A DNA stretch of 64,000 nt from NCBI RefSeq assembly GCF_020715565.1, contig NZ_CP085839.1, positions 1,426,001 to 1,490,000 of the forward strand. Direction: 5' to 3'. This DNA comes from Nocardioides sp. Kera G14. Lineage in GTDB: Bacteria; Actinomycetota; Actinomycetes; Propionibacteriales; Nocardioidaceae. The notes under the pieces are model-generated. The model worked only from the letters and a program-made list of their open reading frames with translations, did no database searches and was not told the origin of the DNA. Position 1 is the stretch's first letter. Each line of letters begins with the position of its first letter. Of this stretch, positions 45,369 to 53,766 are shown in pieces. The translations under genes were made by a program, and so were the position numbers.

Positions 45369-45407
45369 GCATCCCACATCGTGGACGTGCGTCCATAATG
45401 TGGATGC
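45369..45407. promoter_or_regulatory. Long composite palindrome between nirA and glyA (candidate sulfur-regulator operator)
   Basis: Nested arms pair around 45388-45389: TGGACG (45382-45387) with CGTCCA (45390-45395), and CCACAT (45374-45379) with ATGTGG (45398-45403), separated by 2-bp mismatched steps. The symmetry extends to GCAT at 45369-45372 and ATGC at 45404-45407 if one base is bulged. It is the strongest operator-like sequence in the window. Its position upstream of the sulfite reductase operon suggests a sulfur-responsive regulator; the regulator is unknown. Confidence 0.7.
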
Positions 45408-45409
45408 AC

Positions 45410-45415
45410 TACGGT
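45410..45415 (+). promoter_or_regulatory. -10 element of leaderless glyA
   Basis: TACGGT, 6 nt before the glyA GTG and next to the palindrome. Confidence 0.55.
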
Positions 45416-45421
45416 TGCGCC

Positions 45422-46855
45422 GTGACTTCTCTCGTTTCCTCCGCGTACCAGCAGGCTCTCGAGGTCATCGCCTCGGTCGAGCCCCGAGTGGCCGAAGCCA
45501 CCCGCCAGGAGCTCGCCGACCAGCGTGCCTCGCTCAAGCTGATCGCGTCGGAGAACTACGCCTCGCCGGCCGTCCTGCTCACCATGGGCACCTGGTTCTC
45601 CGACAAGTACGCCGAGGGCACGGTCGGACACCGCTTCTACGCCGGTTGCCAGAACGTCGACACGGTGGAGTCGCTCGCCGCCGAGCACGCGAAGGAGCTC
45701 TTCGGCGCCGAGTACGCCTACGTCCAGCCGCACTCGGGCATCGACGCCAACCTCACGGCCTACTGGGCGATCCTCGCCCACCGCGTCGAGGGTCCTTGGC
45801 TCGAGAACGCCGGCGTGAAGAACATGAACGAGCTCACCGAGGCCGACTGGGAGAAGCTCCGCCACGAGCTCGGCAACCAGCGCCTCCTCGGCATGAGCCT
45901 GGACGCCGGCGGTCACCTGACCCACGGCTTCCGGCCGAACATCTCCGGCAAGATGTTCCACCAGAACCAGTACGGCACCGACCCCGAGACCGGTCTCCTC
46001 GACTACGACGCACTCCGCGCGAAGGCGCGCGAGTTCAAGCCGCTCATCCTCGTCGCCGGCTACTCGGCCTACCCGCGACGGGTGAACTTCGCGACGATGC
46101 GCGAGATCGCCGACGAGGTCGGCGCCACCCTCATGGTCGACATGGCCCACTTCGCAGGGCTCGTGGCCGGCAAGGTGTTCCAGGGCGACGAGGACCCGGT
46201 CCCGCATGCGCACGTCGTCACCTCGACGAGCCACAAGAGCCTGCGGGGCCCGCGCGGCGGCTTCATCCTCGCCACCGAGGAGTACGCCCCGTCGGTCGAC
46301 CGCGGCTGCCCGATGGTCCTCGGCGGCCCGCTCTCGCACGTGATGGCGGCCAAGGCCGTCGCCTTCGCCGAGGCGAAGCAGGACTCCTTCAGGACCTACG
46401 CCCAGAACATCGCCGACAACGCCCAGGCGCTGGCCGAGGGCTTCAAGAAGCGTGGCATCAAGCTCGTCACCGACGGCACCGACAACCACATCGTGCTGCT
46501 CGACGTCTCCGGCCTCGGCATCACCGGCCGCCAGGCCGAGTCGGCGCTGCTCGACTCCGGGGTCGTCACCAACCGCAACTCGGTCCCGTCCGACCCGAAC
46601 GGCGCCTGGTACACCTCCGGCGTCCGCCTCGGCACGCCGGCGCTGACCACCCGCGGCCTCGGTGAGGACGACTTCGACTACGTGGCCGAGCTGATCACGA
46701 ACGTCCTCAAGAACACGACGCCGGGCACCACGGCGGCGGGGGCGGCCTCCAAGGCGTCGTACGCCCTCGCCGACGGCGTCGCGGAGAAGACCAAGGCCGC
46801 GGCCGCCGAGCTGATGGACAAGTTCCCGCTGTACCCGGGTTTGGACCTGTCCTGA
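45422..46855 (+). CDS. glyA: Serine hydroxymethyltransferase, variant with an internal insertion
   Basis: PLP enzyme interconverting serine and glycine while loading one-carbon units on tetrahydrofolate. At 477 residues it is longer than the usual about 420. [72 protein letters not shown] and [14 protein letters not shown] (PLP Lys) are the SHMT motifs. An insert of about 35 residues after [11 protein letters not shown] precedes [16 protein letters not shown] recall a similar insert form being shared between some actinobacteria and chlamydiae. GTG at 45422 is leaderless. Confidence 0.92.
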   Translation: MTSLVSSAYQQALEVIASVEPRVAEATRQELADQRASLKLIASENYASPAVLLTMGTWFSDKYAEGTVGHRFYAGCQNVDTVESLAAEHAKELFGAEYAYVQPHSGIDANLTAYWAILAHRVEGPWLENAGVKNMNELTEADWEKLRHELGNQRLLGMSLDAGGHLTHGFRPNISGKMFHQNQYGTDPETGLLDYDALRAKAREFKPLILVAGYSAYPRRVNFATMREIADEVGATLMVDMAHFAGLVAGKVFQGDEDPVPHAHVVTSTSHKSLRGPRGGFILATEEYAPSVDRGCPMVLGGPLSHVMAAKAVAFAEAKQDSFRTYAQNIADNAQALAEGFKKRGIKLVTDGTDNHIVLLDVSGLGITGRQAESALLDSGVVTNRNSVPSDPNGAWYTSGVRLGTPALTTRGLGEDDFDYVAELITNVLKNTTPGTTAAGAASKASYALADGVAEKTKAAAAELMDKFPLYPGLDLS

Positions 46856-46861
46856 ACTGGA

Positions 46862-46867
46862 TATCCT
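46862..46867 (+). promoter_or_regulatory. -10 element of the leaderless RsbW-like gene
   Basis: TATCCT, 7 nt before the GTG at 46875 and 6 nt after the glyA stop. Confidence 0.55.
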
Positions 46868-46874
46868 CCAACCC

Positions 46875-47306
46875 GTGCATACGCTCTCCCGGCAGGTCGA
46901 CCTGCCGTTCCGCCCGGAGTCGGTGCGGGCAGCGCGCGCGATCGTGAGGACCTTCGGCGCTGAACTCGCCGACGACACGATGGCCGACGCTGAACTGCTC
47001 GTCTCTGAGGTCGTCACCAATGCCGTTCGGCATGGTGGCCCGGACATCAGCCTCACGGTCGAGGTGGAGGGCGGTTCGGTCACGATCGGCGTCACGGACG
47101 GAAGCAATGTGATGCCGATGACAGGCACGGCGGTGGCCGCGACGAAGGCGTCGGGCCGCGGACTCCTCCTGGTCGACCAGGTTGCCGCCGCATGGGGAGT
47201 CACGACACACTCAGGAAAAGACGGCAAGACTGTCTGGTTCAGGCTCGCTGACCGCTCCGGCGGCGAGAAGACAGAGCCACGAAAGGACGAGGCAGGATGG
47301 ATCTGA
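46875..47306 (+). CDS. RsbW-like anti-sigma factor kinase (HATPase_c_2)
   Basis: A 143-residue GHKL-type ATP-binding protein. DAELLVSEVVTNAVRHGGP is the N box, VTIGVTDGSNVMP the G1 box and SGRGLLLVDQVAAAWGV the G2 region. Proteins like this bind a sigma factor and phosphorylate a STAS antagonist. The STAS gene follows with a 10-nt overlap and a PP2C phosphatase gene after that. No sigma gene is next to it, so the target is unknown. Confidence 0.88.
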   Translation: MHTLSRQVDLPFRPESVRAARAIVRTFGAELADDTMADAELLVSEVVTNAVRHGGPDISLTVEVEGGSVTIGVTDGSNVMPMTGTAVAATKASGRGLLLVDQVAAAWGVTTHSGKDGKTVWFRLADRSGGEKTEPRKDEAGWI

Positions 47307-47590
47307 CGATCACGCAGGACACGGGGACGCTGGCGCTGGTCGGGTCGATCGACCTGGTGAGCCGGGAGGACTTCCTCAAGGCGGGTCTCGCGGTGCTCGA
47401 TCGTGACAACGCCCTGGCGTTGGACATGTCGGGTGTGGACTTCATGGATTCGATGGGCATCGGGGCCCTGGTCGAGATCGCACGCCACGCTGAGAAGCAG
47501 GATGCTTCGTTCACCATCTCGGCAGTGTCGCCGCGTGTGAGCCGAGTGCTCGAGGTGACGGGTCTCGGCGATGCGTGGCGAACGCCCTGA
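47297..47590 (+). CDS. STAS-domain anti-anti-sigma factor
   Basis: A 97-residue STAS protein. ALALDMSGVDFMDSMGIGAL carries the phosphorylatable Ser in the DSxGxxxL context. When unphosphorylated it would bind the RsbW-like kinase and free its sigma factor. It overlaps both neighbours (10 and 20 nt), indicating coupled translation and fixed ratios. Confidence 0.9.
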   Translation: MDLTITQDTGTLALVGSIDLVSREDFLKAGLAVLDRDNALALDMSGVDFMDSMGIGALVEIARHAEKQDASFTISAVSPRVSRVLEVTGLGDAWRTP

Positions 47591-48764
47591 ATCAGCCTCT
47601 GCGGCGCACCATGCCGCGTATCGGGAGCTGGTCTCGGCCCTTCGGGGTGTTCGGTCCGGGATGCGGTCCGACACGGCGTCGGTCCTGCTGGTCGACTCCA
47701 CACGCACGTTGCTGGAGCCGGCCGCGACGGTCGGTCTCGATCGCACCCTGTGGGGTGCGCGGGTCGTGCCCATCGGACAGGGCTTCGCGGGCCGGGTCGC
47801 ACAGACGCGCCAGCCGGTCGTGCTCGGTGAGGTCAACGACTCCACCGTCCTGAACCCGGTCCTCCTGCAGCATGGCGTGAGTTCGCTGTTGGGTGTGCCG
47901 ATCATCGACGGCAGCGCGCTGCTCGGCGTCCTGCACGTCGGTTTCCTCGACCACCACGACTTCACCGACGGCGAGAAGCTCCGGCTCACCGAGTACGCCG
48001 GCGAGATGGGTCGGCTGCTCAACGACCGGTTCCACGACGCCCAGCACACCGCGGCACTCACGCTGCAGCGCAGCCTGCTGCCCACGGCGCTCCGTGTGCC
48101 CGCCGGGCTGGCGATGGCGGCGCGGTACGTGCCGGCGGACGGTGATCTGGGGGGCGACTGGTACGACGTCTTCGAGCTGCCCGACGGCCGGGTCGGCCTC
48201 GTCATGGGCGACGTGGTCGGGCATGGCCTCGACAGCGCGATCGTGATGGGGCGCCTGCGCAGTGCGCTGCGTGCCTACGCCCTCGACCACGACGACCCCT
48301 CCGAGGTCCTCGCGCGGCTCGATCGCAAGATCTGCCACTTCGAGCCCGATGCGCTCGCAACCGTCCTCTACGGCGTCTCCGAGCCGCCCTACGAGTACTG
48401 GGACTTCAGTTCGGCGGGCCACTTCGCCCCGATCCTGGCCGTGCCGGGCGAGTGGGCCGGCACGGTGACGATGACGATCGACCGGCTGCTCGGCATGAGT
48501 CCTGACGCGGTGCGCACGACCACCCGGATCCCGCTGCCTCTCGGCGCGAAGTTCTGCCTCTTCACCGACGGGCTCGTCGAGCGCCGGCCTGCGCCCGAGG
48601 ACGGCGACGCTGACCTGATCGCCGACGGCATCGCCCGTGCCGCCAAGGCCTTGGCTGCGGCTGAGGACCCGGAGCTCGGTTGCATCCGCATCCTCGGCGA
48701 GGTGGTCGGCGAGCAGGTCGCCGAGGACGACGTGGCCGTCCTCGTGGCGCAACGCCTCAACTGA
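47571..48764 (+). CDS. GAF-PP2C (SpoIIE/RsbU-type) phosphatase
   Basis: A 397-residue protein. Residues about 35-155 form a GAF sensor domain (SVLLVDSTRTLLEPAATVGL, GVPIIDGSALLGVLHVGFLD); residues about 165-397 form a PP2C domain with ALTLQRSLLPTAL, GGDWYDVFELPDGRVGLVMG, GDVVGHGLDSAIVMGRLRSA and FCLFTDGLVERR, containing the metal-binding Asp residues. It should dephosphorylate the STAS protein in response to a GAF-sensed signal. The 3' end overlaps the convergent fusion gene by 8 bp. Confidence 0.9.
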   Translation: MRGERPESASAAHHAAYRELVSALRGVRSGMRSDTASVLLVDSTRTLLEPAATVGLDRTLWGARVVPIGQGFAGRVAQTRQPVVLGEVNDSTVLNPVLLQHGVSSLLGVPIIDGSALLGVLHVGFLDHHDFTDGEKLRLTEYAGEMGRLLNDRFHDAQHTAALTLQRSLLPTALRVPAGLAMAARYVPADGDLGGDWYDVFELPDGRVGLVMGDVVGHGLDSAIVMGRLRSALRAYALDHDDPSEVLARLDRKICHFEPDALATVLYGVSEPPYEYWDFSSAGHFAPILAVPGEWAGTVTMTIDRLLGMSPDAVRTTTRIPLPLGAKFCLFTDGLVERRPAPEDGDADLIADGIARAAKALAAAEDPELGCIRILGEVVGEQVAEDDVAVLVAQRLN

Positions 48765-51363
48765 GCCGGCCCAACACCCTGTCGAGGGCGCCGACGACGT
48801 AGTCGACCGACTCTCGCGTGATGACCAGGGGCGGCTTGATCTTGAGCACGTTCTTGTGATCACCGGTGGGCTGCACGATGCAGCCCTCCTCGAGGAGGGC
48901 GTCGCAGATCTGCGCGGTCAGCTCGGTCGCCGGCTCGAACGTCGCGCGGTCCAGCACGAGCTCCACCCCGAGATAGAGGCCCATCCCGTGGACGGCGCCG
49001 ATGACGTCGTACGTCGTCCCCAACTGCTCCAACGCGGCCTTGAGGTGATCGCCGACCACACGGGCGTTCTCCTGCAGCCGCTCCGCCTCCATCACGTCGA
49101 GCACCGCGAGGCCGAGGGCGGCCGACACCGGCGACCCGCCCGCGGAGGAGAAGAACGAGCCCTCGGCGGCGAAGGCCTCCGCGATCGGGCGCGTGGTGAG
49201 GACGGCGCCGAGCGGCTGGCCGTTGCCCATCGCCTTGGCCACCGTGATGATGTCCGGCACCGCGTCCTGCTGTTCGAAGCCCCAGAAGTGGTGGCCGAGG
49301 CGGCCGTAGCCCATCTGCACCTCATCGCTGATGCAGACGCCGCCGAGCCCGCGGACGCGGTCGAAGACGCCGGCGAGGTAGCCGTCGGGGAGCAGCACGC
49401 CGCCGCCGTTGCCGAAGATCGGTTCGAGGATCACACCAGCGATCCGATCGCGGTCGAGGCCGGCGAGCTGGGCGTCGAGGTCGCGCAGATAGCCGGCCGC
49501 GGCGCCGGGACCGCGGTGGGTGCCGCGGATCTGGTTGGGCGCGTCGATCAGCTCGACCCACGCCGGCCGCGTCTCGAGGGCACGCGGGTTGTCGCCGAGG
49601 GAGGAGGTCACGGCGTCCGAGCCGATCGTCCAGCCGTGGTAGGCCTCGCGGGCGGCCAGGATCCGATCACGGCCCGTGGCGGTCATCGCCAGGCGCAGCG
49701 CGAGGTCGACCGCCTCCGAGCCGCTGTTGACGAGGAAGACCTGGTCGAGTCCGTCGGGCGCCAGGGCCGCGAGGCGCTCGGAGAGCTCGACGGAGGCTGC
49801 GTAGTGGAAGCGGCTGTTGGTGTTGAGCAGGTTCCACTGACGGGTCGCGGCGCGGGTGAGCACCGGGTGGGCGTGGCCTGTGGTGGCGACGTTGTTGACC
49901 ACATCGACGTAGACGTTGGCCTGCGTGTCGATCAGGAACTCCCGCCAGCCGCGCTCGATCTGCGGTGGGTCGGCGTAGTAGTGCTCCTGGACGCCGGCGA
50001 AGTGGGCGTCGCGTCGCTCCAGCAGTCCGCGGGGATCCGCAGTCGGCGCCGCGATGTCCGTCGACAGGAACGGTGAGGGGTCGGGACAGATCCGCTGCCA
50101 GACGTCGACCGCGTGCGGCCTGACGAAGCGCGGGGGCATGCCGGGCAGGGTGCAGGCCTGGATGACCTGGCCGTCGATCTCGCCTGCGAGCGAGAGTGTG
50201 GGCTGGGAGTGCCGCCGGGAGAGCGGCTGGGCTCGGTCGAGCCGGTACTCGCCGTACCGGGTGGCGAGGACGGGAGGGAGTGCGGGGGAGCCGGTCAGCC
50301 AGGCGCCCCGGTCCCAGACCTCGGCCGTCACCGAGAGGTCGGCGGTGCGGAAGCGCATGCCGGGCACGGGCCCCACCAGCCGCGGCGCTCCGAGGGGCTG
50401 GCCGACGCCGCGGACGAGCCAGGTCATCTCCTCGAGGTCGAGCGCAAGGCTCGCCTCGAAGCCGTCGACCTCCGCAGAGGCTCGCGCCTCGGCGTAGCCG
50501 TTGTCGCCGTCGAGGACGGTCTGGTCGGCGGCGCTCGCCACCAGCACGGCGCCGCGCACGACGACGAGGGGCCAGACCGCACCGAGCTCGGTGTCGCTCA
50601 GCTGCGTGTGCGCGGCGAACCCCTCGACGACGGCCAGCACCGCTCGTACGTCGTCAGCTGTCTTGCCGAGCACACTTGCGGCGGCGACGGCGAGCTCGGC
50701 GCAGCGCCAGCTGACGGCGAGGTCTCCGAAGTCGATCACGCCCGCCGCGCCGCTGTCGGTGAGGACCACGTTGTCGTCGGTCAGGTCGCCGTGAATGACC
50801 TGGAGCGGCAGCTCGTCCGCGACATCCGCGATCCGGGCCGCGGCGTCGGAGACGCGCTCCGCCAGCGAGGGGTCGAGGGAATCGAGGACCTCGGCAGCCG
50901 CGCGCAGGTCCCACTGGCTGCGCCGCTCGGTGCCGGGATGCCTGAAGTCGGCGAGTGCTGCCACCACGCGGCCGGCCGTCTCGCCGAGGAGGCGGCACTC
51001 GTCGAGACCGAAGCGGGCACGGTCGAGGAGCGGCGTGCCGTCGACGTACGTGAGGACGTGGGCGAGGAGGTGCTGGCCGTCGACCTCGACCTGCTGCAGG
51101 TCATCGACCGGCAGCGGACCGCGAAGCGCGGCTGCCTCGATCGTCGAGAGCGCCGCCCGCTGCGCCTCGAGTTCGGCCCGCTCCCAGGCAGGGTTGGCGA
51201 TCTTGAGCACCACGCGCCCCGACGAGTCGTCGATGCGGAAGTTGCGGTCCTGGTTGGAGCCGAGCTCCCTGATTGCGCCGGTGAGGCCCCAGTGCGCCAC
51301 GGCGATCCGTGCGGCATCGTCCTCCGTCACCAACGGGCGCGGCAGCCCGCCGAGTCCGGCCAT
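48757..51363 (-). CDS. Fusion of an APH-type kinase and a class III aminotransferase (possible kinase/phospho-lyase)
   Basis: An 868-residue two-enzyme protein. Residues about 10-300 are an aminoglycoside/homoserine-kinase-like domain with Lys54 (VVLK), His191-Gly-Asp193 and Asn198 in VIHGDLTDDN and VIDFGDL. About 300-430 is a beta-rich segment of unknown fold. About 440-868 is a class III PLP aminotransferase with NVATTGHAHPVLTRA, FLVNSGSEAVDLAL and the PLP Lys in TVAKAMGNGQPLGAV. Animal phospho-lyases for ethanolamine phosphate and phosphohydroxylysine belong to this aminotransferase group, so phosphorylation followed by phosphate elimination from an amino alcohol is plausible. It shares a base with the upstream gene. 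Confidence 0.88.
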   Translation of the reverse strand: MAGLGGLPRPLVTEDDAARIAVAHWGLTGAIRELGSNQDRNFRIDDSSGRVVLKIANPAWERAELEAQRAALSTIEAAALRGPLPVDDLQQVEVDGQHLLAHVLTYVDGTPLLDRARFGLDECRLLGETAGRVVAALADFRHPGTERRSQWDLRAAAEVLDSLDPSLAERVSDAAARIADVADELPLQVIHGDLTDDNVVLTDSGAAGVIDFGDLAVSWRCAELAVAAASVLGKTADDVRAVLAVVEGFAAHTQLSDTELGAVWPLVVVRGAVLVASAADQTVLDGDNGYAEARASAEVDGFEASLALDLEEMTWLVRGVGQPLGAPRLVGPVPGMRFRTADLSVTAEVWDRGAWLTGSPALPPVLATRYGEYRLDRAQPLSRRHSQPTLSLAGEIDGQVIQACTLPGMPPRFVRPHAVDVWQRICPDPSPFLSTDIAAPTADPRGLLERRDAHFAGVQEHYYADPPQIERGWREFLIDTQANVYVDVVNNVATTGHAHPVLTRAATRQWNLLNTNSRFHYAASVELSERLAALAPDGLDQVFLVNSGSEAVDLALRLAMTATGRDRILAAREAYHGWTIGSDAVTSSLGDNPRALETRPAWVELIDAPNQIRGTHRGPGAAAGYLRDLDAQLAGLDRDRIAGVILEPIFGNGGGVLLPDGYLAGVFDRVRGLGGVCISDEVQMGYGRLGHHFWGFEQQDAVPDIITVAKAMGNGQPLGAVLTTRPIAEAFAAEGSFFSSAGGSPVSAALGLAVLDVMEAERLQENARVVGDHLKAALEQLGTTYDVIGAVHGMGLYLGVELVLDRATFEPATELTAQICDALLEEGCIVQPTGDHKNVLKIKPPLVITRESVDYVVGALDRVLGRLS

Positions 51364-52082
51364 CAGGACCGCATCGTCATGGACTCGAGCACGCCGGTCA
51401 CGTCGACGTCGTACGTCGTCCCGTCGAGGCTGCGGATCGTGCCGGCGTAGCGGCCGTAGAGCTGGAAGTAGTCGATCGAGGCCAGCACCAGCTGGTGCTT
51501 GACGTCCTTGCGGCCGTCCGGTGTGAAGGTGACGTCGAGCCGGCCGTCGAAGGACGAGACGGTCCAGTACTCACCGTTCTGCGCCGGGTGGTGCTCGAAG
51601 ACCACGTCGGAGAGCTCCTCGTAGACGCCGGGCAGCCAGAGGCAGGACTCCTCGGGCTCACCGTCGACCTCGGGACGGTCGACGAAGTTGGCGCCGACGG
51701 GTGTGCCGTCCGCGGCCCGCGTGCCGAAGGTGCCCCAGAGCCACGAGGTCCGGTAGCCCTTGGCGCGCATGGCCGGTCGCGACCCCCAGATCTCGCCGGC
51801 GATGCCGAGGGAGCTGCCGCGGGCGTTGGAGGCGTGCTCGTGCAGGACACCGGAAGCCTTGTCACGGACGTAGATCTCGGAGGAAGCGAGGTAGTGCGCG
51901 TCCTGCAGGATCATCGACGAGTAGACCTCCGGGTGGACGAGCGTCCAGCCCTGCCACTCCTTGAGCCGCAGCCACTTGAGCCGTCGCGTGAGCCCGTGGA
52001 ACTCGTCGAGCGGGTTGACGTCGAGCGGGCGAGCGTCGAGGCGGCCGTAGGTGCGGACGCCGTCGGAGACGAGGCGCTTCAC
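51363..52082 (-). CDS. Uncharacterised protein (possibly DUF2804-related)
   Basis: A 239-residue soluble protein without catalytic motifs I recognise. It is rich in aromatic beta-type segments: LRLKEWQGWTLVHPEVYSSM, GYRTSWLWGTFGTRA, FEHHPAQNGEYWTVSSFDGR and ASIDYFQLYGRYAGTIRSLD. The pattern suggests a beta-barrel such as the calycin/lipocalin-like fold reported for some DUFs, including DUF2804; the match is from memory and weak. It lies between the AidB-like and fusion genes with 4-nt and 1-nt overlaps, so it is translated with both. Confidence 0.75.
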   Translation of the reverse strand: MKRLVSDGVRTYGRLDARPLDVNPLDEFHGLTRRLKWLRLKEWQGWTLVHPEVYSSMILQDAHYLASSEIYVRDKASGVLHEHASNARGSSLGIAGEIWGSRPAMRAKGYRTSWLWGTFGTRAADGTPVGANFVDRPEVDGEPEESCLWLPGVYEELSDVVFEHHPAQNGEYWTVSSFDGRLDVTFTPDGRKDVKHQLVLASIDYFQLYGRYAGTIRSLDGTTYDVDVTGVLESMTMRS

Positions 52083-53749
52083 GCGATCACGGGGGTGGTC
52101 CGCTCGACCACGGCCGCGAGATCGCCGCCGGCGAGCATGCCGAAGGTCCCGTCATGTCCACCGCCGGCGGCCGAGAGGCGGGAGGCGCAGAAGATGTCGG
52201 CCACCTCGGCCGGCGCGAAGCGGACCAGGAGCGAGGCCTGGAGGACCGCGGCCATCCGGCCGGTGAGGCGCCGCGCGTTGACCTCCATCGTCTCCGGCGT
52301 GAGTGACCCGAGCAGCTGCAGTACGTCGGCGATGGCCGCATCGAGTCGCGCGTCTGCGCCACGGGCCCTGCCGACCTCGGTGAGGTAGGCGTCGAGCACC
52401 TCCGGCTCACGCGACAGGGCGCGCAGCACGTCGAGCGCGTTGACGTTGCCCGAGCCCTCCCACACCGAGTTGACCGGCGCCTCCCGGTAGAGCAGCGGCA
52501 TCGCGGAATCCTCGACATAGCCGTTGCCGCCGAGGCACTCCAGCGCCTCGCCCGTGACGGCGATGGTCCGCTTGCACACCCAGAACTTCGCCAGCGGCAG
52601 TGCGATCCGGCGGAACGCCTTCTCGTGCTCGTCATTGCGGTCGTCCACGGCCGCCGCGAGCCGCATGCCCAGCACGGTGGCCGCCTCGGACTCGACGGCG
52701 AGATCGGCGATGACGTTCTGCATCAGCGGCTTGTCGGCCAGGCGCGACCCGAACGCCGAGCGGTGCGCGACGTGCCAGCTCGCCTCGGCCACCGCCCGGC
52801 GCATGAGCGACGCCGAGCCGAGCACACAGTCGAGCCGCGTCGCGGCGACCATCTCGATGATCGTGCGGACGCCGCGGCCCTCGTCACCCAGCCGCCATGC
52901 GACCGTGTCGTTGAACTCCAGCTCCGAGGAGGCGTTGGAGCGGTTGCCGAGCTTCTCCTTGAGTCGAACGACGTCGAGGGTGTTGCGAGTGCCGTCAGGG
53001 AGGACGCGCGGCAGCACGAAGCAGGTCACGCCACCCTCGGTCTGTGCCAGCACGAGGAACATGTCGTTCATCGGCGCCGAGGTGAACCACTTGTGGCCGC
53101 GCAGCGTGTAGACGCCCGAGTCGGCGTCGCCCGAGAGCGGCGTCGCGACGGTGACATTGGTACGGACGTCGGAACCACCCTGACGCTCCGTCATCCCCAT
53201 CCCCGCAAGGGCTCCGAGCTTCTGCTCATGCGGCCGCAGGCCGAAGTCGTACGTCGTCGACGCGAGCAGCGGCGTCCACTCCTTCGCGAGGGCGTCGTCG
53301 GCGCGCAACGCCGGCACGGCGGCGTACGTCATGGTGATGGGGCAGCCGTGGCCCGGCTCGGTCTGGTACCAGGCGATGTAACCGGCCGCACGACGCAGGT
53401 GCGCGTGCGGGTCGTCACTCTCCCACGGCGTCGCGGCGAGGCCGTGCCCGATGCCGCGCTCCATCAGCCAGTGCCAGGACGGGTGGAACTCGACCTCGTC
53501 GATCCGGTTGCCGTAGCGGTCGACCGGCTTGAGGGTCGGCGTGTGCTTGTTGGCCAGCAGACCGTGCTCGCGTGCCTCCTCCGAGCCGGCCTCGAAACCG
53601 AGTCCGACCAGGGAGTCCAGCGTGGCCTGGTCGGCGTGCCGCAGGACGGCCTCGGTGAGTGCGTGATCGCTGGTCACGACGTTGTGCCCGGCGAGCAGCG
53701 GTGCCTGGTTGAGCACGAGCCGGTTCGATGCGGGGGAGGCGCCAGTCAT
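52079..53749 (-). CDS. aidB: Acyl-CoA dehydrogenase family protein, AidB-like
   Basis: A 556-residue flavoprotein closest to E. coli AidB. GMGMTERQGGSDVRTNVT, GHKWFTSAPMNDMFLVLA, RLGDEGRGVRTIIEMVAATR, LDCVLGSASLMRRAVAEA and ALECLGGNGYVEDSAMPLLY are AidB-type signatures; AidB binds DNA and FAD and belongs to the alkylation response, though its activity is unclear. The C-terminal 100 residues extend beyond ordinary acyl-CoA dehydrogenases, as in AidB. It heads a three-gene operon. The ATG lies 6 nt after the shared -10. Confidence 0.87.
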   Translation of the reverse strand: MTGASPASNRLVLNQAPLLAGHNVVTSDHALTEAVLRHADQATLDSLVGLGFEAGSEEAREHGLLANKHTPTLKPVDRYGNRIDEVEFHPSWHWLMERGIGHGLAATPWESDDPHAHLRRAAGYIAWYQTEPGHGCPITMTYAAVPALRADDALAKEWTPLLASTTYDFGLRPHEQKLGALAGMGMTERQGGSDVRTNVTVATPLSGDADSGVYTLRGHKWFTSAPMNDMFLVLAQTEGGVTCFVLPRVLPDGTRNTLDVVRLKEKLGNRSNASSELEFNDTVAWRLGDEGRGVRTIIEMVAATRLDCVLGSASLMRRAVAEASWHVAHRSAFGSRLADKPLMQNVIADLAVESEAATVLGMRLAAAVDDRNDEHEKAFRRIALPLAKFWVCKRTIAVTGEALECLGGNGYVEDSAMPLLYREAPVNSVWEGSGNVNALDVLRALSREPEVLDAYLTEVGRARGADARLDAAIADVLQLLGSLTPETMEVNARRLTGRMAAVLQASLLVRFAPAEVADIFCASRLSAAGGGHDGTFGMLAGGDLAAVVERTTPVIA

Positions 53750-53754
53750 GCCAC

Positions 53755-53761
53755 TACGGTA
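53755..53761. promoter_or_regulatory. Shared bidirectional -10 element for aidB and the K+ channel gene
   Basis: TACGGTA reads TACGGT on the plus strand (53755-53760) and TACCGT on the minus strand (53756-53761). It is 6 nt from the GTG of the channel gene on one side and 6 nt from the aidB ATG on the other. The two start codons are only 17 bp apart. Confidence 0.65.
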
Positions 53762-53766
53762 GTGCC

